The translations under genes and the position numbers were made by a program. This document shows, piece after piece, positions 23,433 through 34,791 of a DNA stretch of 64,000 nucleotides. The stretch lies in contig OW028575.1 in assembly GCA_932294295.1 (NCBI GenBank), positions 42,380,753-42,444,752 of the forward strand, written 5' to 3'. Within the stretch, counting starts at the first letter, position 1. Every line of letters begins with the position of its first letter. Below the pieces are notes generated by a model that searched no databases, was not told the DNA's origin, and saw only the letters and a list, made by a program, of their open reading frames with translations. Origin of the DNA: Alitta virens. Its lineage: Eukaryota > Annelida > Polychaeta > Phyllodocida > Nereididae.

Positions 23433-26400
23433 CAATGGCTGACATGCAGCATTCTGTAATTGTTGTGTCTAGTGAGAGCCAGAACTGTGATCTATTTTAT
23501 TCAAGAATCTATGAATGTTATAATTCATAGGAAAAAAATTCAGTGATCATGTATTCAAGATTTTAATGAAAATATATGAGATATTAAAAAAATAAATTGA
23601 TCTCATGCAGAGTGATTAAGTTATTTCTTTGCTATTTTACTGTTTACAGCAGTTTTACAGTCTGATGGCATAAGGACGGTTTGTGACCTAAATCTCTGAG
23701 TGTCATTTATTTTGCATGGATTTTTTCTCTGTGAATTGTGCCTAGATCTTAATTAAAGGGGAACTAACACCTTTAGCACTTTACCTCTCAGAAGTTAGCT
23801 TTAGTCCATTGAAACACATTCACGCTATTCATAACTTGTATATATGCCCTGGTAAAGTAATATCCTGCATTAATTGGGTCTGTGTTGTGAACTACGGAGG
23901 CCGCCATTTTCGAGATTCCGGGTGTTTTGCACTCACCGGAAATACGTCACTGTTGTACTATTCTAAAGGCCCTGCATTTCAGTCAAATTTTCACTAACAG
24001 GTGTTAATTGCACTTGAACTTGTTATACTAAGAGCATGTCAGTTTTCACCAAGTGTCAAGTAAATTGAACAATTTGAGACAATGCAATTAATTATCCATG
24101 CATAAATGACGGCCTCTACACCCCCTTGATCTCATGCTGAGAAACAATGACTGAGTACTAAATTAATATTTCTGAGTAGTTTAGTGGCAGGTATATATTC
24201 ATAAATCTATGTTTTGTTTTCTCTTTTATTTCAACACCCATGGCGGGGAACAACATATATATCAGCATTGGCATATAAACCTAAAATATAAAATCACATG
24301 GAGAGTACAGAAAAACAAAAACAGTGTTTAAAAGCAAAATATATTGGTAAATAATTTCGAGAAAAAATACTCATCAGGCTCCCATGATCAAACCATGGCT
24401 TTATAAATATGACTATTGAATTGACATTGCTTAAAAGAATTCCCATTGCTGTAGTAGAGTAATTTACAACTATATATTTGAATTTCAGGAAATCTATATT
24501 TAATTATCTTTTTTGGCCTATTACAGCCTTTCCAAGTCTTCTGTGCACAAATCAGACTTCCGCAGTTCACATCAAGACTATATATGTATAATTAGGGTCC
24601 TATAATAAACCTGTCAGTTTGGATTAGCCTTTAATACATGTATGGTTTGATAAAAGAAATGTTGTTATTTTGAAATAGCATACTTTCTGCGAGACCAATA
24701 ATCTTTCTAATTGTGTATAACAAGAATGATTAAATGATAAAAAAAATCTATACTTACTGGAGAGAGAAGTAGGCAACATATAGTTTTTAAATGTGCAACA
24801 ATATCTCAATGTACCCTACTTGAATGAAAAAGATTATCTTAGTGCGATTTGGTAATGAATTCGAAGGGAACATCCTTTTAATACTTCTGTTCAATACAGT
24901 GCATGTATAAAATTAAGGTTAATTTTGAAACAGACTAACTTGAATGTTAGGAACAGATATATAAATTACGAATAAATTAAGTGTGAGGACTATACGAAAT
25001 AAAAATTATAGGTATGCATAAAATAAAATTCAAATACATTTGTATAAACTCCAAAAATAGTTTTAATAGTTGTTAATACCTTATGGTTTAATTGTAGTAT
25101 TATAATGATGATCATAAATGCCCATTGTAGTCTTTTGTTTATTTTATAACACCCAGGCTTAATAGGGGGGGGGGGGGGGAAGTGCTATAATCAATACAAA
25201 TCACTTCATTGCAATTAGTCCAAAAGAAGTTGAACTAATGCTATCTTTTCAGACTGTTCTTTTCATTATATTGCAATGAACAATGAATGATTAATTGCAA
25301 TCTGTGCAGATTTAGGAATTAATTTACAGCTAGCTACATTCAATACTCAGGACTTAGGACATAAGTGACGTCACCAGCATTGGTGTCGTGTGCAATAATG
25401 GCGGCCCCCAGCATTTCGGCGGATAGTGAAAATTGCACTTTTAATCGGTGTAAAATCATACTAAACATGACTTTAAAAATATATATTTCACTCCAATTTG
25501 TTTCTTTACCTCTAATAGATCTTTTAAACTTGACATGCAAACGTCCTTGTGTTCCCCTTTAACGAATCCTAATAATATACAAAATCCACATAAAATGAGC
25601 TTACGTGGAGTATTTTTGTGTTTTGGAGTTTTTGACATGAATGATCTAATGTTTATTTGAAATCAAATTAATGACATATTAAAGATGTCAACAACGTCGT
25701 ACATGTCTTTACTCACTTATTAGGAGCATCAGTTTAATCAGAAACAGTGTAATCTGGGCAGGTATCATTTTAGTGCATAAGTTGCCCAAAACATCTATAA
25801 CCACAGCCTGCAGCCTTGATCACTAAAACTTTAATTTTGGCACCTCAGCCGATGAAGCGTCCTAAGCTCATTCTGTACTTAAAAAAAATTGGCTGGAACA
25901 CATACAATTGTGAGTATTGTAGTTACTTTGGTCAAAAGGTGTCCGTCAGCCAGGCAGGCGGGGCTGATGGGCCGGCGGCACACTGTTCTGGAGCATAAAA
26001 CCAACACTGTTGCATGCACATTGATGTAAATATAGTCTCATTGACATGTCTAAGCTATGTTTTATGAAATTGGGAAAAATTAAAAAAAGAAATTTATAAT
26101 TTTCTTTTCCGAAGCAGAACAGTGACACTACTGCACCTACATGATTGCAACTTTGTCATAATATGTTCTAAAAATTATGGTAAAAAAATTTCTAAACATA
26201 CACATCTTAACTAATATTATACCTATATATGAGCTGATGAGATTTGGCCATAATTTGTCGAAATCATAGTGACATAATACACGCTATTTTCATAATAATG
26301 GACAATATGAAAAAATTGCTTAAAATTCTATGTTGAGAAGTGAATATGTATATTTTTTAAATTTGATAACCATATGGACATATTATTTATATTTAGGATT

Positions 26401-27502
26401 TATGATGGGGAAAATTCCTATCATTCCACACCTCTCCATCTCAACTACTATTATGCCTAAATACAAAAAGTATAGGTTTTAAAATGTCCAAATCATAGTA
26501 ATTTTACTTTCAAAAGTGTATCCTTACTTTAATGTCATACTGTTCATTATAATGGAAAATGTGCAAAAAGGTGTTGTTTGCTACATTCCCTAAATCATGA
26601 CTGTATGTTTACAATAACATTCATATTATTGTAAAATTAAGTGTATGTATTTTGAAAATCCACCTGTCATGCTCTTTGCATATAAGACATCATATTTTAT
26701 GAAAGAAATAAAAACCACCAAAATAATTTTATATAATTATGAGGAAATAATATGATAACTTGCCCTTTCGCCTATTATTTAATAAATAATATTTAAAAGC
26801 ACTTCACTAATTATAAATCATTGTCTATGCAATAGTACATTCCAAAAATTATATTGCAATATATTTCTCATTTTGGGGTTATACCATAAATAAGTTCACA
26901 GTTCTACTGTCAAATTTCACATTTTGGCGAGTATCAATAATTTAGTTCTCTCAAATTTGCCGAGGGTATGCTGGCCAAGGGTATGCTGCTGTAGCAGCCT
27001 AGGTTTCTAAACTGTCTTTCGACAAAAAAGAAAAGAAAATTCCAGGTCAATACCCTTAGGCTTTTGGAAAACAAAAACTCATAATTTAGAGTTGGAAATA
27101 CAAATAAATAAAATCACTTGAAAAAAAAATTATGAAGTTTAAACTTCCAGTCCTTTAAATAAAACAAAGAACCCTTTTGGCACAGCAATCTTTGATCAGA
27201 CTTAACTGTCTCAGTGGTGACAATGTGTAGTACAAGCTCTGGATCTTATAGGTCCAGAGATACCAGAATTGTACCGTTCAAATTATTTTTGTTAAGTTAT
27301 TCTGGAGATCTTTTGTTGCCATTTCAATTGAGGTCAAACAACATAAAAAGCTATTGTGTGTATTTTGCATACTGTGTAATATTATATTGACGGTGAACTA
27401 TCAACAATTAAGGACAATAGAATGAATAACAATACACTACTATCCAATAACTGAAGATCAAAAAAATTTAGTCTATTTTGTAAGACGTAACAGGACCTAC
27501 AC
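23433..27502. other. Gene-poor stretch after COX10
   Basis: After the short COX10 3' UTR I find no exon on either strand. The first 2.1 kb may be a TTAA-flanked element (23757-25558). The rest is AT-rich with a 15-G tract at 25165-25179 and no domain-bearing frame. Confidence 0.5.
23757..25558. mobile_element. Candidate TTAA-flanked (piggyBac-type) non-autonomous element
   Basis: TTAA is followed by AGGGGAACTAACACC at 23753-23771. TGTTCCCCT is followed by TTAA, ending at 25562. The two ends are inverted copies over about 9-10 bp, and TTAA at both sides is the piggyBac target duplication. The 1.8-kb interior carries no transposase and includes GCCATTTT and GGCGGCC patches near each end. Two separate short elements are an alternative reading, because the shared terminal repeat is short. 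Confidence 0.4.
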
Positions 27503-29819
27503 TGTGTAAAACTGAGTTTTACATAGCCATCTCCCTTGTTTGCTCTTAAATCGGACTGAACTAATTCCTAATTAAACAGATTAGTCCCTCCCTTTTTTAG
27601 GGGGGGGGGGGGGAACCCTTGCCTGGTATATATAGACCTCCTCAATCCTACATAGTCACTTTTTTCCCTTCAGCATTCCTGTTCTTATGGACTGGACTAG
27701 GGGAATTTTATGGTCTCCAGCTCGGCTGGGACTGTTTAATTTTCCTTACACAGAGCAATGCACTTTGCTTTATTGTTTTTTATTCCCATGGTGTCGCTAG
27801 GTTCTGTGCTGGGCCTCGCTCATGGCATTGTAATGTTATGGTTTTGTTTCAGTTTCCAGGCACTCTGGCCGGTTCTGTCTTCCAATGCCTGATACACGTG
27901 TTCTCCACGGAACCGGCCTCTGCCTCTGATTGGCTAAGCCCAGTGGATTCCACAAAATGTCCCACGCTATCCCTATGCAGCTAGACTGTTCTCTGGGCAT
28001 ATTTAAGCGGCCCGCACCTTGTGCCTGGCTTCTCACCGCTCTGTTCTCTTCCAGTGACCACATCACTGTTATTTTTACAATTCATTTGCCATGCCACATC
28101 ACACTCCCTCCCCTAAGGCTAGCTCTGCCCAGCACCAATCGGCAGCTGCCACAGCGGGGTGCGCTCTCGACTCTTCTCTTGAACCCTCTCCCCAGCGCTC
28201 TTGGCAGGAGAAGAGATTAACCTTGGACCTTGCTCCCAAGCACCCCGGGCCACGTCCAGTGGACCGGTCTCCGAATGAAGAAGAGCAAGACTGCTGCCAA
28301 TCCAGGGGCTTGGACATGGCTTCCAGCCAACCTCCCCTTGCCTTCTACTGCTACTCTCCTGCTCTCCCTGCATTTTGAGCAGACGGAGACAGGCTTCACA
28401 GTCACCACCACCGCTTCCCCGTCTGTCCAGCCATCAGTTCACCCGCCGGGTTCATTAGGCAGTCTGGGGCCACAGCAGTCTTCTCAGTCTACTTTGCTCA
28501 TACACTTCAGTGGCCTTCATGGTCTCCTTAGGTGGTGCCTTTGGTGCAATTGGGGTCGCCTGCCCCCAACGGTCTGGGATTCCTCTGCCAGAAACGATTT
28601 CCTTCAGTGTTGGAGTACTCTTCGGTTCCCCCTTCAGCCTCACAACACCAACCACCGCCACCCAAAGCAGCCCTACACCATTCCCCATCTACTTGGGTGG
28701 TCGAGTTCAAACCCCGCTTCCATGCAGACCCGAGTTTCAAACTTAAGCCAACCCGTCTCTCTGCTCACAAGCAAACTCCCATCGACCAGACCACTCTTGG
28801 ATAACTGATGTGGAGCCCAGCTCTCCTGCCTGTCCGCTTTGCCGTGGCTCCTTGGGGTCTTCTTTGCGTCTCAATCTAGCGCCTCCCCAGCTCAGCTAGA
28901 GGCCCTCAGAGGCTCTGCTGTATGCGAGTTGCAGCAGGCCACCTCATTTGGCGGGGCCCTGGTAGAATCTGCTACTCAGGACCGACACAAGGCAAACTTG
29001 GACCGGCTTGGCCAGTTGCTTCCATCCTATACCCACAACTGGCTCCAGCTCCAACTGGTCCACCTCACTACCTCAGATGGTCTCTTCAGCCCAGCTTCTG
29101 CCTCGGTGACACCGTTTCCAAACTCTCTGGTGGTGGACTCAGACGCACTGACCATGGCATGGGAGGGGCTGCGTGTCTACGCATGAATTGCATGCATCTT
29201 CATTACCCCGTGGTGGCCCATGACCATTGCCTCGTACTGTTCATCCTTGGCTGGTGAAGGGCTACGCACCGTCGTGGGGTTTTTCCCTTAGGTTGCAGTT
29301 CCAGGTCACGATCTTGCCCCTTTCTCTGTGCCTTCTCTTGTCCCATCTGCCGAGACCCAGAAACGAGATGAGAGGCTCTGCCCAGTTGCCTGGGTGCGTT
29401 GGTACTTACAAGCATCAGTGGCGTTCAGGAAGGTCGCCGCCTCTTCCTGAAGATTTAGGGTAACTGTCCTCCTTCTGCTCAGTCGGAGTTGTGGTGGATT
29501 GTCCAATGCATCTGATCATCTCACGACACTGACATACCCCAAGTGCATGCTCATGAAGTACGCCGCATGGCTGCGTCTTGGGCATATCAAGCTGGCTATC
29601 ACTCCCTCGAGGAGTTACTTATGGCTGGGTGGTGGGCCAATTCCAACACCTTTACCAGGTTTTACTTGGCTCACCTCTACCCACAGCCTAATGTTTTTTT
29701 TTTCCAGCTGACACCTGTCCTGGGCGAACAGATTCAAGTCAGTTAGGGCCTGGGTTCTCTAGGGTCCTCCCCACCTCCATGTTGGGATTCTGGCTATGTA
29801 AAACTCACTGCTTTACACA
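27503..29819 (+). mobile_element. DIRS-like tyrosine-recombinase retrotransposon remnant with inverted terminal repeats
   Basis: The left terminus (27503-27529) and right terminus (29791-29819) are inverted copies: TGTGTAAAA.TGAGTTTTACATAGCCA forward, and the same in reverse at the right end. Inverted termini are characteristic of DIRS elements. The right part keeps a tyrosine recombinase: ERLCPVAWVRWYLQAS around 29365, then HEVRRMAASWAY (HxxR box) and WWANSNTFTRFYLAHLYP with the catalytic-position Tyr (29543-29700). Just before it, VDSDALTMAWEGLRVYA (about 29125-29185) resembles the end of the RNase H region. Most of the reverse transcriptase is missing and several stops interrupt the frames, so the copy is dead. 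Composition is clearly more GC-rich than the surroundings. Confidence 0.82.
29543..29746 (+). pseudogene. C-terminal fragment of a DIRS-type tyrosine recombinase
   Basis: An open frame of 67 codons contains HEVRRMAASW followed 25-30 residues later by WWANSNTFTRFY. The His-x-x-Arg pair, the W in place of the second His and the final Tyr fit the R-H-R-(H/W)-Y set of tyrosine recombinases as used by DIRS elements to insert circular DNA. The upstream half of the domain (29330-29480) is in another frame with a stop, so the enzyme is broken. Confidence 0.8.
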
Positions 29820-29844
29820 TGGTCTTAAATTTGTCAAATGCCTT

Positions 29845-30840
29845 TTGACAGGGCTCATCCCAAACAAGCTTCTAATTTTTTATGTATGATTAGGAAGAGA
29901 CAAAGTAAAGGTCTTGCAGAACCTTCGGTAGTATCCTACCATACCCAAAAATTGCTTCAAAGCTTGCCTGTGGGAACAGGAAAATATAATCTGAATCTTT
30001 GCATCTACTCGGGCCACTTTCTCTTGGCCAATGACATAACCCAAATATGTCCCACTTGTTTGGCCAAACTATTCGCTAGGTTGACTCAACTTGACTGTTA
30101 AGTTGACCTCAGACAATAATTGAAACCAAGATTTTCACAGCCTCAAAATTAGCTTCCAATGAATCACTTCTAATGACAAAGTCATCAATGTAAGCATTTG
30201 TATTTGGCAAGTCTTTAATCACTGAGTGAATATTTCTCTGGAATGTGGCTGGACCATTCCAAAGAAAAGGACATCATATTCGTACAGACCAGAAAGTGTT
30301 ACAAAGGCAGATATTTCATTGCTCATATCAGTTAATGGGACACACCAGTGCCCTTTTAACAATCAATCTTTGTGAAAAACTTTGCTCGTCACACTTTATG
30401 AATACAATCATCCATTCTAGGGGTTGGAAAAGCATCCATTTTACTATAATCTGTACAAAACCTAGTGCTACCATTAGGGTTTGGCAATAAAAAACATGTT
30501 GAACTCCAGTTGGAGGCTGAATAATGTTATGCAAACATTTAAGCAATTTCAGTTTACACTTTTCAGGATTAATTCAATACAGATGCTGTTTGATTGGTTG
30601 GCATCAATATCTTGAAATTATCTCTTTCATTTGCAATTGTTGCATCTTGAAACTCATCCTCAACTACAGATTCCTTGTCAACAGTCTGACCCTCAACAGT
30701 TGATACAACACTGACTGATCTGTAACAATAAGGTTTCAACATGTTGATGTGGCATTATTGTCTAGACCTTCTCCTATCTGGAGTCTTCACAATATAATTA
30801 ATGTCATAGACCTTTGCTCACATCTAACAAGCAATATATA
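29845..30840 (-). pseudogene. Decayed Ty3/gypsy pol fragment, Gmr1-like domain order (integrase end, then RT)
   Basis: Reading the minus strand from 30840 down, one frame gives an integrase C-terminal tail: YIVKTPDRRRSRQ, a stop, then CHINMLKPYCYR. About 300 bp further come gypsy-type reverse transcriptase blocks across several frames: ASNWSS, PRMDDCIHKV, AKFFTKID. The RT thumb follows (LAKRKWPE region), and then VWDEPCQKAFDKFKT near 29850, typical of the RT-RNase H junction. At least eight stops or frameshifts are present. Integrase preceding RT is the order reported for Gmr1-like elements. The fragment ends abruptly at the DIRS right terminus, so the DIRS element may have inserted into it. 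Confidence 0.78.
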
Positions 30841-31497
30841 ACAGAAAAGCATGCCATGCCTTGCCATGGTCACTTGGCCGACCATATAGGGAAACTATGT
30901 ACTGAATGGTGACAACAATAGTTAAATAGATAATAATATAATGATCAAAGTAACTCAAAGTGCATTGCACACAGCTGTTAGAAATACATCTGACTTTGTT
31001 CTGTGTGCTTCCTAATGATTTTGAATTTAGAATTATCATATTTTGATATCCTTGGATGGAACAAGAATAATGATCAATAGATGCGACAGTGCAAAATCTA
31101 CTAGGAGTTCAACTGCAGTTGTTCTCAAACAATTTTGATGATGCTCGTGTACTACATGGCTATTCCCCGATGTTTTACTGCTGCGCAGCCTATGTTTTTA
31201 AATCTTAAACATCTAGAATTGACTGTTACCTTGACCTTTGAGCCAACATTATTTTTGAAAATATACAAACTCACCTGATCAAACTCAAATATGTTTCAAT
31301 TGTGATGAGCCAATTCAGCAGAAATTTGGTAGGGAATTTATTAGATAGCCTTAACCATTGGTTATTTAATAGTACCAAATATTGGTGCTTACTGGACAGC
31401 TAACTACCCGGCTACCAGAAATTTGTGGCCCCCCTCATTCCCACCTGTCGTGAGGAGTTGGTTAGTTTATGATTACTCTAATTTATCAGAGCCAGCA

Positions 31498-33419
31498 TCA
31501 CTTGGTTATTGCTGCAGCCCTTTCAAGTGCCCATCTCTTTGCTCCATTACCGACTTGGATCCCCATAGTTTGTAATAAAGTTCCAATCTTGTGTAATAAA
31601 GTTGCCAATTTTGATTGTCCTTGTTCATTAATCATGTATCCCTGTGCCTTTAATCCCTGGAAATTATATATTAGGGCATCAAATGCCCCGTCAGGGTAGG
31701 CTGCATTGTCTGATTGACTTTTTATGGTTATTGCTAAATGCTGTGCAGTCCCAGTGGAGTCCTTAATATTTACCACTCCATCTAGCACATCCATGATTGC
31801 TTGCTGGACCTCAGGGTACCGGAACACTTGGAAGCTCCCACACAATGGTGATGAGGAGCAGAATGGGATCAGCAGTGTGAGGCAACTAAAATAAGAAACA
31901 TATCACAGTCATTAAGACAGAAAACATGTATGTAAACATGCCAAAGCCTGACAAATAGAAAGAATGTTAACTTGCACCAGTTATAGTAAAATTACACATG
32001 TACCTGTAGTTACAAAGAGGTCCCATCTCAGCAACCCACTGCCATACAGGAGGACATTCTTTTTTTAGTTTCTTAGCAAGGTCACGGAACTTGATATCAG
32101 ACATTTGTTGCGGAATTGTTACCAGCTTCCCTTTCACATACCCAATGTACTCAGCAAGTAGGCGACGTTTCTTCACAGACAAAGTTTGTTCACGGTCATT
32201 GTGCAGACTATCTAGCATTAAAAAGAAACATCTTACCTGTCTGCATGTTTTATTCCTCTGATTGGAGTTGGATCCTCTGGCTCACCCATGATGACTTCCT
32301 GGAGATAATGTTTTTTGCAGTCCATCATAATTCCATCGCATATCACATCAAACAGTCTGCAGTGTATTTTGACATTCTCTGCAAGGCTTCTGTTTCATCC
32401 CATTCTAAAAGTCTGAAAGAAAAAGGTAGAACATAATTTAGGCCACTACATGACGGGAATCACTATGCGAAAAAAAAAAACTGGTAAATTGTAAGTGATT
32501 CTTAGCTAAGATAACGCAGTTATATTTACCTGAGGAAACAGTTATAAGCATGCCTGAGACTGTGATAAGTGCTCTGGTCTTTGCACCGAGATCTGGCCAG
32601 TAATGTAGTTGTGTGGGCAGTCATCACAGGGCACACAGAATGATTAGAATAAATAGATTCTTGTTGTCAAGATTCAGTAACAGGTTGCTCAGTCCATCAT
32701 ACTGCACTGTGCAATGACAATCTGCTGATACTTGATAATTGTAAAGATGAACACTCTTGATACTGGCCTCTCTGTGTATAATGATGAAAGAACTGGTTTC
32801 AATACATCCAGGTATCCCTCGGAGTCAACCACACTCTTTCTTTCTTTGTACGCATCAGACACTGGCCAGGCTATTCCTTGAGATGAAATGCATGTGAATG
32901 CATCCTCCCTGCTATCTCTGGAAGAATTCCATGTGAGGACACTCTGTTGTTTTACAAGTCCTACACTTAAACTGATGGTGACCGGCAATGACAATACCAG
33001 GTCCCAGAGACCCACCAGAAACAACAGCTGTGAATGGCTTAGTGTTAATGACCACTGCTAGGGCACTTCTGACAATGTTTTGTGGTGGACCTTTCAAGAG
33101 CTTTACAGCTTTACAGTTGGTACAGTACAGATCCTCTTCCTTGTGCTTGAAACTTTCTATTGTCTCATGTTTGATCACTTGATCTATAGATGACAGTCTT
33201 ACTTTGTTCTCATGTCTGTCAGCACAACCACAAACAAACAGAGTGACATTGTCTGCCCCATCATATTATCCACCATGACTTATCAAGAATTCCATCAGTG
33301 TGACCTGCCACAGAATAGGTGCCATAAATTGTAGACAACTGCACAAACTTATTATTATGAATGACTAGATTCTGTATATACCGTGTTTGCATATCCAGTG
33401 TGAAGACCTTCATATCTCT
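31498..33419 (-). pseudogene. Frameshifted multi-exon gene or pseudogene, cysteine-cluster protein of unknown function
   Basis: The minus strand from about 33419 shows a chain of protein-like segments broken by frameshifts. First come VFTLDMQTRYIQNLVI, then DGADNVTLFVCGCADRHE. A Cys/His cluster follows (YCTNCKAVKLL, FKCRTCKTTECPHMEFF), then GIAWPVSDAYKERKSVVD, QYDGLSNLLLNLDNKNLF, RLLEWDETEALQ and MDCKKHYLQEVIMGEPED. Across two real-looking introns (32413-32529 and about 31890-32005) come FRDLAKKLKKECPPVWQWV and GSFQVFRYPEVQQAIMDVLDG, with a stop at 31498. I count at least four frame changes. The cysteine arrangement and layout recall the transposase-derived HMGXB3/KDZ-type proteins, but I cannot confirm this. 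Sequencing errors could explain some breaks. Confidence 0.5.
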
Positions 33420-34201
33420 GAAAAAAAAGTTTCAAAGGTGAACACTTGAATGGTATGGTAATTCACTATTAACGTTACTAATAAATCACATTTATGGATA
33501 TATTATTAAATTCCTTATGTTATCTACCACCATCTTGGAGAAATATAACTTGACCAATGTTTACAAGTACGTCTAAGTACTGTCATAGTGCTAAACATAT
33601 GTATCCCTTATGATTGGAGATATGTTACATAACATTCCGCACACAGGCCCAGATGCTACTGACTTCAAAGCCACTGATAAATTTGAAATCCATAATTCAA
33701 AGAATGTAGAATTTCAATAGTAAGTCTAAAGATTTTTAACATCAGAGATAATTCGGCAGTTTGTTGTTGGGACATTTTTTTTATTACAAAATTACTTTAA
33801 ACAGTAATATAAAATTTATGAATTTTATATTAAACTGAAGCTCATACATTTGAAAACAGCGAATAAGTTTATTATAAAGTGTAAAGACTCTGCTCAAATG
33901 TTTGTCAACTTTTGGCCCAAGATAGACAGCAGTACCGATTGCATTTAACTTGCCATTCTTTTGAAGTACCTGCCATAGCAAGTAGCAATTAAGTGTAAAC
34001 AGAATTGACTTAGCACTGGAAATTGCAATCGGTTTTCAGTAAAGTTAAGTGCAATCAGTCATCGCTAGCTGCCTAAGCAAAAGTGGCCACATGCCCTAAA
34101 ACACGCTCGCGAGCGCTCAGTGAAAGTGAAAAGCATTTATTTTGTATATAACTGATTTGAATTAACGAAGATTCACTGTCCAATAGTTATAAATAATAAA
34201 T

Positions 34202-34347
34202 ATGACTTACCCTTGTTTTACAAAAGTGTCTGGAGCTTGGGTTATGTGTTCAGAAGGTTGAGATTTTCTTGCATCTTCCCGCACTAAACTACCTCTCAGA
34301 AACAAAGGTGTGGCGACCCTATTTTTCTTGTCATTTCGTAGAAACAT
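34202..34347 (-). CDS. Candidate first exon of the minus-strand unknown gene
   Basis: An ATG at 34347 opens 46 codons (MFLRNDKKNRVATPLFLRGS, then a Ser/Gln/Thr-rich stretch ending FVKQ). It ends at a good donor, GTAAGT. It starts right beside the divergent spacer and points the same way as the segments at 33419-31498. The phase does not join cleanly to the next recognised segment at 33419, so either an intermediate exon or a break is missing. No domain is recognised. Confidence 0.4.
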
Positions 34348-34429
34348 GTTTCATAGAGAGATGTCAACTGGAAGAGGCTTGAATGAGAAATGACCTCTGG
34401 TAAAGTCACAAATCTTGCCTCCTCATTCA

Positions 34430-34660
34430 GGGGGAGACACTAGAGTCCCGCCAAACTCAACCAGCCAATGAATGACCTGGAATACTGTTTATCCGCTAGG
34501 GGGAGGCATGTAGATAATCCATGTTATGCTTTCTTCTTCATAGTGGGGGAGACACTGATGTCCCGCCATATCTAAACAGCCAATGAATGCCCTGGAGTCA
34601 TAAATTTATACGCTAGGGGGGGGGGGGGGGGGGGTCATGGATAATCCACATGATGCAGTT
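34430..34660. promoter_or_regulatory. Tandemly repeated CCAAT-containing spacer between divergent genes
   Basis: Two copies of a roughly 115-bp unit follow each other (about 34430-34530 and 34546-34660). Each holds GGGGGAGACACT, GTCCCGCCA, CAGCCAATGAATG, CGCTAGGGGG and GGATAATCCA in the same order. CCAAT in both copies and the position between two divergent start codons suggest a bidirectional promoter. The second copy ends in a 19-G run (34616-34634). The 5' starts of transcripts cannot be seen here. Confidence 0.5.
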
Positions 34661-34791
34661 AGCTATCACTTGTTCCTGGACTTTTGAACTGTGCTTTCCT
34701 CTTTGTTTAATATAAAGTCATAATCATAGAGAGAAACAATGGAAATGAAACAAAGGACATTCCATCAATCAACAGATGCCTGTCAAATATC

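Noticed and set aside
26940..27000. Short repeat GGGTATGCTG near 26965 and 26981 as a regulatory array
   Set aside because: Only two copies in AT-rich DNA with no gene nearby; not significant by eye.
28091..29257. Several overlapping Pro/Ser-rich frames on both strands
   Set aside because: They lie within the GC-richer interior of the DIRS remnant; some may be gag debris, but none is an intact gene and frames conflict.
33784..33981. Minus-strand segment GTAVYLGPKVDKHLSRVF as an exon of the unknown gene
   Set aside because: It has splice-like borders, but its phase does not join the ATG exon at 34347, so I did not include it.
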